Under the pieces are notes generated by a model. That model did not search any database, was not told the origin of the DNA, and worked only from the letters and a program-made list of their open reading frames with translations. Shown here piece after piece: positions 57,660 to 64,000 of a DNA stretch of 64,000 nucleotides. Position 1 is the first letter of the stretch. The number at the start of each line of letters is the position of its first letter. The stretch lies in contig CAUYLG010034927.1 in assembly GCA_963573385.1 (NCBI GenBank), positions 62,001 through 126,000 of the forward strand, given 5' to 3'. The stretch is from Cacajao melanocephalus. Taxonomy: Eukaryota > Chordata > Mammalia > Primates > Pitheciidae. The position numbers and the translations under genes were made by a program.

Positions 57660-58025
57660 ACCCTCCAGGATGGGCTGACCCGTCAAATTCACATGATGAG
57701 GTCCTAACCTCTAGTGCCTCCGAATGGGACTGTATTTGAATATAATTCAGGGGAAATGGGGTCAACAGGGTGGGCTTTAATCCAATATAACAGCCCTTAT
57801 AGGAGAAGATGAGGCCACAGACAGAGACACCGGACCGGTGTTCAAACAGAGCAAAGACCGCTTGGGGATGCAGCGAGAATGCAGTCATCTCCAAACCTGC
57901 CGACACTTTCGTCTTGGACTTCCAGCCTCCGGGTCTGCCAGAACACATTTCTGTTGTTGAAACACTCCGACTGCGCTGTTTTGTCAGAGTGGCTGGTGGC
58001 CCTGAGACACTGACACACCTTCCTA
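57660..58025 (+). mobile_element. MLT1 solo LTR (ERVL-MaLR)
   Basis: 'gatgaggtcctaacctctag', 'agggtgggctttaatccaat', 'acagcccttataggagaaga', 'cacagacagagacaccgg', 'gacacttttcgtcttgga'-like text near 57903 and 'catttctgttgttgaaacac' match MLT1. No internal region. Confidence 0.88.
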
Positions 58026-58103
58026 CCGTAGTGGGCAGGGCAAGTAAATGGCACTGCGTGGCCTCCATGGTGGCCCTTCAGGGACCTCCTCATGCATCCC
58101 CGA
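58026..58103. other. Spacer between two MaLR LTRs
   Basis: 78 bp of unassigned sequence, possibly a remnant of one of the LTRs. Confidence 0.4.
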
Positions 58104-58518
58104 TTTGCTTTCGGTCTGTGTCTCCACCCCCATCTCCTGTCGAAAGGCAATCCCCAATGTTGGAGGCAGGGCCAGAGGAGGTGATTGGATCATGGGGGCA
58201 GATCCTTCATGAATGGGTTAGCATCATCCCTGCGGCACTGTTCTCACCATAGTGCGTTCTCTCGTGAGATCTGGTTGTTTTGAAAGTGTGTGGCACCTCC
58301 CTCCCCATCTCTCCCAGTCCCACCCCTGCCAGGTAAGACACCTGCTCCTGCTTTGCCTCCCACCACAAGGAAAAGCTCCCTGGGGCCCCCTCGGAAGCAG
58401 ACACTGCCATGCTTCCTGTACAGACTGAAGAACCCTGAGCCAATTAAATCTCTTTTCTTTATAAATTACCCTGTCTTGGGTATTTCTTTATAGCAGTGGG
58501 AGAACAGACTAATACAAT
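58104..58518 (+). mobile_element. MST/THE1-type solo LTR (ERVL-MaLR)
   Basis: 'ggcaatccccaatgttggag', 'gattggatcatgggggcaga', 'ctcgtgagatctggttgttt', 'catgcttcctgtacagactg', 'tttataaattaccctgtctt' and the end 'gagaacagactaatacaa' give a full MST/THE1 LTR. It contains an aattaaa polyadenylation-type word near 58442. Confidence 0.93.
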
Positions 58519-58527
58519 CACCTTCTG

Positions 58528-58557
58528 CACACATACACACTCACACACACACACCAG
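58528..58557 (+). repeat. (CA)-rich short tandem repeat
   Basis: cacacatacacactcacaca and following cacac units, interrupted. Confidence 0.85.
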
Positions 58558-58714
58558 ACACTGGTTCCCTGAGCCCATTTAGGACAAGATGGTATTTTTA
58601 GGAAATGTCACCTCTTCTTCATCCTACTGCAGCAGCGCCTTCATTCACACTCCTACTGCTACATGGTAGGATGAGAACCCAGACCCATGACTGCTGCTCC
58701 TCAAACACCAGGAT

Positions 58715-58965
58715 CATCTTCAGGGTTGCATATGATTTAGCCGCCATCCACCTTTCACCCACACCCCATGCCACCCTCCTTACTCACCACACCCAAGCCA
58801 CATCAACCCCCTTTCTGTCCCCAAAACAAGCCTCTGCATTTTCCACCTCAGAGCCTCCATGCTTGCTCTTCCCCCTTCCTGGAATTCTCTTCCTGCAGCT
58901 CTTCTCACCACTACTACCTTTTGATCCTTTGGGCCTCAGACGAAATGTCAGCTGCTCAGACTGGC
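58715..58965 (+). mobile_element. L2 LINE fragment
   Basis: 'aagcctctgcattttccacc', 'cttcctggaattctcttcct' and 'cagacgaaatgtcagctgct' follow L2 (…cctttgcacttgctgttcc…tggaatgctcttcc…caaatgtcac). Confidence 0.82.
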
Positions 58966-58969
58966 ATTT

Positions 58970-59775
<806 letters not shown>

Positions 59776-59789
59776 GTTCAGGGCATTTT

Positions 59790-60310
59790 TGCAGTCAACC
59801 TTCCCTGACCACTTTATCTAAGAAATATTCTCAGAGAGTGACACTTTGCCTATTTGATTTCCCTCCTTGCATTTGTTCCAATGTGTCATTATCTTTTTTT
59901 TTTTTTTTTTTTTGAGACAGAGTCTTGCTCTGTCACCCAGGCTGGGGTGCAGTGGCGCGATCCCTGCTCACTGCGACGTCAGCCCCCCACCCAGTTCAAG
60001 TGATTCTTCTGCCTCAGCCTCCCAACTAGCTGAGGTACAGGCACCAGCCACCATGCTCAGCTAATTTTTGTCTTTTTAGTAGAGACAGGGGTTTCACCAT
60101 GTTGGCCAGGATGATCTCGAACTCCTGACCTCAAGTGATCCGCCTGCCTCGGCCTCCCAGAGGGCTGAGATTACAGGCGAGAGCCACCGCGCCCAGCCCC
60201 AATGTGCCATTATCTTGTTTATTTAGTAGTTAACTCGTTCTCGTGTGTGGATCCTGAGGGCCCAGAGAGAGACAAGCACAGTGCCTGACACATAGAAGTT
60301 TAGAAAACCC
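59790..60310 (+). mobile_element. L2 3' end, split by an Alu
   Basis: Left piece 59790-59895 (accttccctgaccactttat…gcatttgttccaatg), right piece 60217-60310 (gtttatttagtagttaactc, 'gcacagtgcctgacacatag'). The join restores L2 order. Confidence 0.82.
59896..60200 (-). mobile_element. Alu (AluS-like) with 16-bp target duplication
   Basis: T-run, gagacagagtcttgctctgt to 'gccaccgcgcccagcccc'. aatgtgtcattatctt at 59880-59895 and aatgtgccattatctt at 60201-60216 flank it (one mismatch). Confidence 0.97.
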
Positions 60311-60519
60311 TGCCCTGCCCCCACCTCCACCCGCACAAACACTTCCTCCTACTGCAAGAATAAGCCAGAATAAGCCAGATCCAAGCAAGCCCAAGGCTGG
60401 GATGGGAAGGGTGTTGGACACGTTGGAATGTTTCCTCTGGAAAGCAGGAGAACAGGGCTCAGCCCCGTTAGGACCACTCTGCCCAGTCTCAGGGCCGCCA
60501 TCCTGTAAGCGTGGAGCAA
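60311..60519. other. Unique DNA with a 10-bp tandem duplication
   Basis: agaataagcc is repeated directly near 60357-60376. Otherwise nothing recognised. Confidence 0.4.
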
Positions 60520-60660
60520 ATCCTCCCCCATTTCTGGGGCTCACTCCGAGGAAGCCGTTTCTTGCCTCATAATTGTATCTGAATGCAAATAGCTCTGCCA
60601 GGGTGAATATATTAAAATCTGCGTTGTCAGCAATCACAGCGGAGGGCGGGGGAGAGGAGG
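60520..60660. promoter_or_regulatory. Candidate conserved noncoding block L
   Basis: An exact POU octamer atgcaaat at 60583-60590, preceded by cctcataattgtatctg and followed by gaatatattaaaatctg and cagcaatcacag. Repeat-free. Confidence 0.45.
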
Positions 60661-60756
60661 GGGCCAAGCAGAACCCGGAACACAAATGACTGTCTGGATG
60701 ATCGCTCCATCCCAAGGAAGGAGGCCGGGGGACAGGAACCTCATTGTGTGCCTGGT

Positions 60757-60773
60757 GGGGGGCGGGGGGGGGC
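60757..60773 (+). repeat. G-rich run, quadruplex-capable
   Basis: A run of six G, one C, then nine G. Four G-tracts of three can be drawn, so a G-quadruplex is possible. Confidence 0.7.
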
Positions 60774-61119
60774 AGTTTCTTGCTTTGCTCACTAAAAACG
60801 CTCACGGTTAAGGCTGAACTCATCCTGGCCGTGGAGCTGAGGCACCAAGAGAAGGCTGAGGGGCCGAGATGGTGCAGGTGGTGTTTTCAAAAGCGGACAC
60901 CTGCCAGGTGGGGCTGATGTCGAGGGAAAGGAATAAAAGAGGGCGGGGCATCGAACTCCAGCAGGCCACAGTGTGGATAGGGTGCTCACTCACAACTCAC
61001 GCACTCATTCATTCTTTCATTCACTCAGCACCCACTCAAACTTGGCACTGTGCTACCTCCTTTCCTCCACACATGTCCCTGCAGCACCAAAGACCAAGCC
61101 TACAATCCTCCCTGGGCCT
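60774..61119. other. Unique DNA with an L2-like tail
   Basis: 61000-61060 (cattcattctttcattcact, cagcacccactc) is a reversed L2 end. The rest is anonymous. Confidence 0.4.
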
Positions 61120-61455
61120 GTGAGGCCCTTTTCTAATTGACATCTGCTTGCCTTGCCTCACCAGTCCCCCCGCCAACCTGCCTCCCTCAGCAGCACTACA
61201 TTCAAGACTGCTCTGGTTGCCTCCTTCAGAAAGTCCTCCCTGACTGCCCCTTGACAATGTTATCACTCCCGTTTCCTTACCCCGTCCTATATTTCTTCAT
61301 AAACACTGTCACCATCATGTATGTTTTTTACTTTTAACCTCAATCTCCCCACTTAAAATGTCAGCTCTGTGTCCATTTTATCCCAAAGCTGGGTCCCAAG
61401 CACTCGCACCTTGCCTGGCATAGGACAGTAAATGTTTGCTGAGGGACTGAATGCA
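61120..61455 (+). mobile_element. L2 LINE 3' end
   Basis: 'ggttgcctccttcagaaagt', cctccctgactgccccttga, 'cataaacactgtcaccatca', 'ccttgcctggcataggacag' and taaatgtttgctgagggact follow L2 to its end. Confidence 0.9.
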
Positions 61456-61689
61456 CGGTCAGGATGAGAGGTGGCTGTTACTCATCAATGCTGCCCAGAT
61501 CATCGTGTTTTTTACATGAGGGGGCAATCATGGGATCACCCCAAGGCTCTGAATCAGGAGGTCAGTGGACAGAAGCCTCAGGATGAGATCCAGGCACGGC
61601 CCCATCACAGGCCTGGAGATGAGGCATGAACTCATGTATGCACCTGGGGACACGATGCCTGATTTCAGGAGCTCACGGGCCAGCGTGAG
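61456..61689. other. Unique DNA
   Basis: Nothing recognised. Confidence 0.35.
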
Positions 61690-62100
61690 GGTAGACAACG
61701 ATTCGTTGAACAAATACTTGATGTAGTATAAAGCAATGATTCGTGCAGAGAAGGAAGATAAAGCTGAAACGAGGGTTAGGTAGTGACAGATGGGAAATCA
61801 GGGAAGACTTCTCAGAAGTCATATTTAAAGCAGAAACCTGAATGGAGATGGGGGTAGCCCTGTGAGGACCCAGGGGAAGGGCATTCCTGGCAGAGGGAAC
61901 AGCCAGCGCAGAGGGAACACAGTTGGCATATTCAAGGGACAGCAAACGTTCCGGGAGGTGTGAATGGAGCGAATAGGAGGAAAACGGGCAGCAGTTGCGG
62001 TAACAGGGGCCGGGTTATGAGGGCATCAAGATAAGCGTCAGTGGAAAGTTCTGAGCAGATGGGGGAGATCCAACATGTGGATTCAAGGCTTCCCTCTGCT
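61690..62100 (-). mobile_element. L2 LINE, left part
   Basis: 'attcgttgaacaaatacttg', 'cagaagtcatatttaaagca', 'aagggcattcctggcagagg' and gaacagccagcgcagagg are reversed L2. Continues at 62545 after the Alu. Confidence 0.88.
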
Positions 62101-62242
62101 TTGTGAAGAAGAAGAACTGAAGGGCCCAGGGGAGAAGCAGGCAGCCAGAGAGGGGCCACTGCAGGTGCCAGGTAAAAGGCGCAGGGAGGAGGTGAGAGCT
62201 GTGGCCTTGAAATGTGGTGTGCGTGTGTTTAGTCTGTTTGTT

Positions 62243-62538
<296 letters not shown>

Positions 62539-62544
62539 CTGAGA

Positions 62545-62635
62545 TGCTTGAAGACGAAGTTTGCCGAAGTTGAGCGTGGGGTGGAGGGTAGGAGAAGATT
62601 CAAGGATGCCTCCCAGGTATGCGGCCACGTGGGAT
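62545..62635 (-). mobile_element. L2 LINE, right part
   Basis: 'agaagattcaaggatgcctc' matches the L2 stretch (gtcaaggatgactccc) in reverse. Confidence 0.6.
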
Positions 62636-63084
62636 GGAAGCTAAAGGAGGCCAACTGCCCTAGGGTCTGGGGATGGAGCAGGTTGTGTAGGGGATGGAAA
62701 GCAGGACAGGAAGTGGGCTAGCTGCCTGGCTGGTAGGGGTTCCTCAGCCCACATGGCATATCTGGAACATCCCCACCAGACTGGCATTGGCTTTGGCTTC
62801 CGCGTATAGCCCTCAGATGGCGGGGAGCTCATCACCCAGCCAGGGAGCCAGTTTCACCGTCACAAACACATCTAGGATGCTCTCCTCTCTGCTTTCCTGA
62901 GCTCTCCCTCCACCCGGCCCCAGCACTGCACCCTCATGGAGTTCTAGAATCCATGAGAGAAAACAAAGAAAGAAGGTGAAAGAGGAAGAGAAAGAGAATG
63001 GGCCAGGGACCTCAGCTCGCAGCATCTCCCTCTTTCCTCCCTGCTACGCTATCACAATGATGTCACCACCCCACAAGACAGCCA
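62636..63084. other. Unique DNA with a purine-rich run
   Basis: 62955-63000 is nearly all A/G (gagaaaacaaagaaagaagg and onward). No gene recognised. Confidence 0.4.
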
Positions 63085-63175
63085 AGGGGCTGTGGTTCAG
63101 AGGTGAACCAACTCACCCAAGGCTCCCCAGGAAGGAAATGGCAGAAGTGAGATTCCAGCCTCAAGATCCCACACA
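63085..63175 (-). mobile_element. MIR fragment
   Basis: 'actcacccaaggctccccag' with 'gcagaagtgagattccagcc' is reversed MIR. Confidence 0.7.
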
Positions 63176-63464
63176 GTCTCTGAACAGAACTGACTGGGGA
63201 GTTGACGTCGTCCAGCCCCCTGCCTCCCACCAGGCACAAAGAGAGGTGAGTACCAAACCGAGGGCAGCCTCCTCCGATGCTGAAATACAACCCATCTGCG
63301 CAAAGATGGTCCAGACCCTTTCCGGACTCCTCTGTCTCGGGGGAACCGAGAGACATGATTTGGGGTCCACAGTCTCCCACATCAGTGGGGTCCAGGGTGA
63401 CCTCTCCTGATACCTGGACCAACCTGGCTTGCTGATCTATCTGCCGGTTCAAAGTTTAATGCCC
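63176..63464. other. Unique DNA
   Basis: Nothing recognised. Confidence 0.35.
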
Positions 63465-63530
63465 GACCCCAGCGCCCAGCAGAGACCCTTGGCACACAGT
63501 AGACACTCAGTAAACGTTGTTGGGTATGTG
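63465..63530 (+). mobile_element. L2/MIR tail fragment
   Basis: 'cccttggcacacagtagaca', ctcagtaaacgttgttgg match the shared L2/MIR 3' end. Confidence 0.75.
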
Positions 63531-63600
63531 TCTGAATTGTGGGATCAAGTCATGACCTATGTGTGTCCCTTCCTCCCTAGTAAGAAGATCATCAAACCAT

Positions 63601-63627
63601 AAATATATATATATATATATATATATA
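63601..63627 (+). repeat. (TA)n microsatellite
   Basis: About 12 TA units; probably polymorphic. Confidence 0.97.
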
Positions 63628-63754
63628 AAGAAAATCAATCCATCCATCCCAGAGTTTCTGTTGCAGGGGCCGAGACGGTGCGGGTGCGCCAAGTTGAGCC
63701 AGGACAGAGAGACAGCGTCAGCCACACTGTGAGCCACTGATAAGAGGGGCCTGG

Positions 63755-64000
63755 CTGGGGAATCCAGACGGCTTGTCTATCAGCCTATTAAACACCATTC
63801 TTACAAGTTTTTTTTCCCTCCCCCCTTTTCATTAATACGCAGGGTGAATAGAACATTGAATAAAAATCAGCCCTTGCCACACAATTGCGGGATTGAAAGG
63901 TAACTGTCAACAGAAGGATTTGGGTGACAAAGGGAATGGTTTTGGCGCTTAGCAAATGATTTTCGGCTTGTCATTTCAATGGGCTGTGTTTTTCAGAGAT
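63755..64000. promoter_or_regulatory. Candidate conserved noncoding block M
   Basis: Repeat-free to the window end. Words include tattaaacacc, cattaatacg, ttgaataaaaatcag, cacaattgc and taactgtca (reverse of the MEIS/TGIF-like tgacag). Even AT-rich texture without repeat identity. It may continue past the window. Confidence 0.45.

Noticed and set aside
57060..57707. 215-codon frame, with a 189-codon frame opposite at 56647-57216
   Set aside because: Mutually overlapping, no recognised domain, and the downstream end enters an MLT1 LTR.
60230..60823. 197-codon minus-strand frame
   Set aside because: Covers an L2 tail, a candidate regulatory block and a G-run. No protein family is recognisable.

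Overview
The window is primate, almost certainly human, nuclear DNA. It carries about 26 Alu elements or fragments, which are primate-specific. It also has THE1/MST and MLT1 solo LTRs, ancient L1M 3' ends, and dense MIR and L2 fossils, the usual mammalian background. I find no protein-coding gene, tRNA, rRNA or CRISPR array. Every reading frame examined is short, lies in a repeat, or shows no recognisable protein. Repeat family names come from memory of consensus sequences, not from a search.

Layout. 0-8.5 kb: an Alu, hAT-type DNA transposon fossils (985-1320 and 6866-7380, the second split by an Alu), a MIR carrying a long foldback (1881-1951), ancient LTR-like and L2 pieces, and an L1M 3' end. 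8.5-11.7 kb: an unusually dense run of MIR fragments, then MER5 and AluJ. 13.2-14.5 kb: one minus-strand L2 apparently split by an Alu and by an LTR-like element. 15.4-19 kb: Alu, MER5A, a probable ERV LTR, MIRs and an L1M tail inside an older repeat. 20-29 kb: L2, MIR, L1M and LTR fossils with two Alus. 29.38-30.04 kb: a GT-rich minisatellite of about 17 units, 24-42 bp each. 31-36.6 kb: Alu-rich, including two tandem pairs. 36.8-43.1 kb: L1M 3' ends, L2, MIR and two old Alus. 43-50 kb: mostly unique sequence with MIRs, MER20, MER5 and a polypyrimidine tract. 50-64 kb: Alus, a THE1 solo LTR inside an L2, an L1M inside an L2, adjacent MLT1 and MST-type LTRs, and more L2.

What the DNA may do: about 13 repeat-free, AT-richer blocks with clustered homeodomain, forkhead, octamer or GATA-like words stand out from the GC-richer, repeat-laden background. 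They look like candidate distal enhancers, as found in intergenic or intronic DNA near developmental regulators. This is inference from composition, since conservation cannot be seen from one sequence. I cannot assign the locus.

I did not find a new gene system. The most notable structures are the 28-bp-arm foldback made by a templated inverted insertion inside a MIR, the minisatellite open in five or six frames, a perfect 12-bp-arm hairpin at a transposon edge, a 156-nt polypyrimidine tract, and two short direct repeats I could not assign to a known family.
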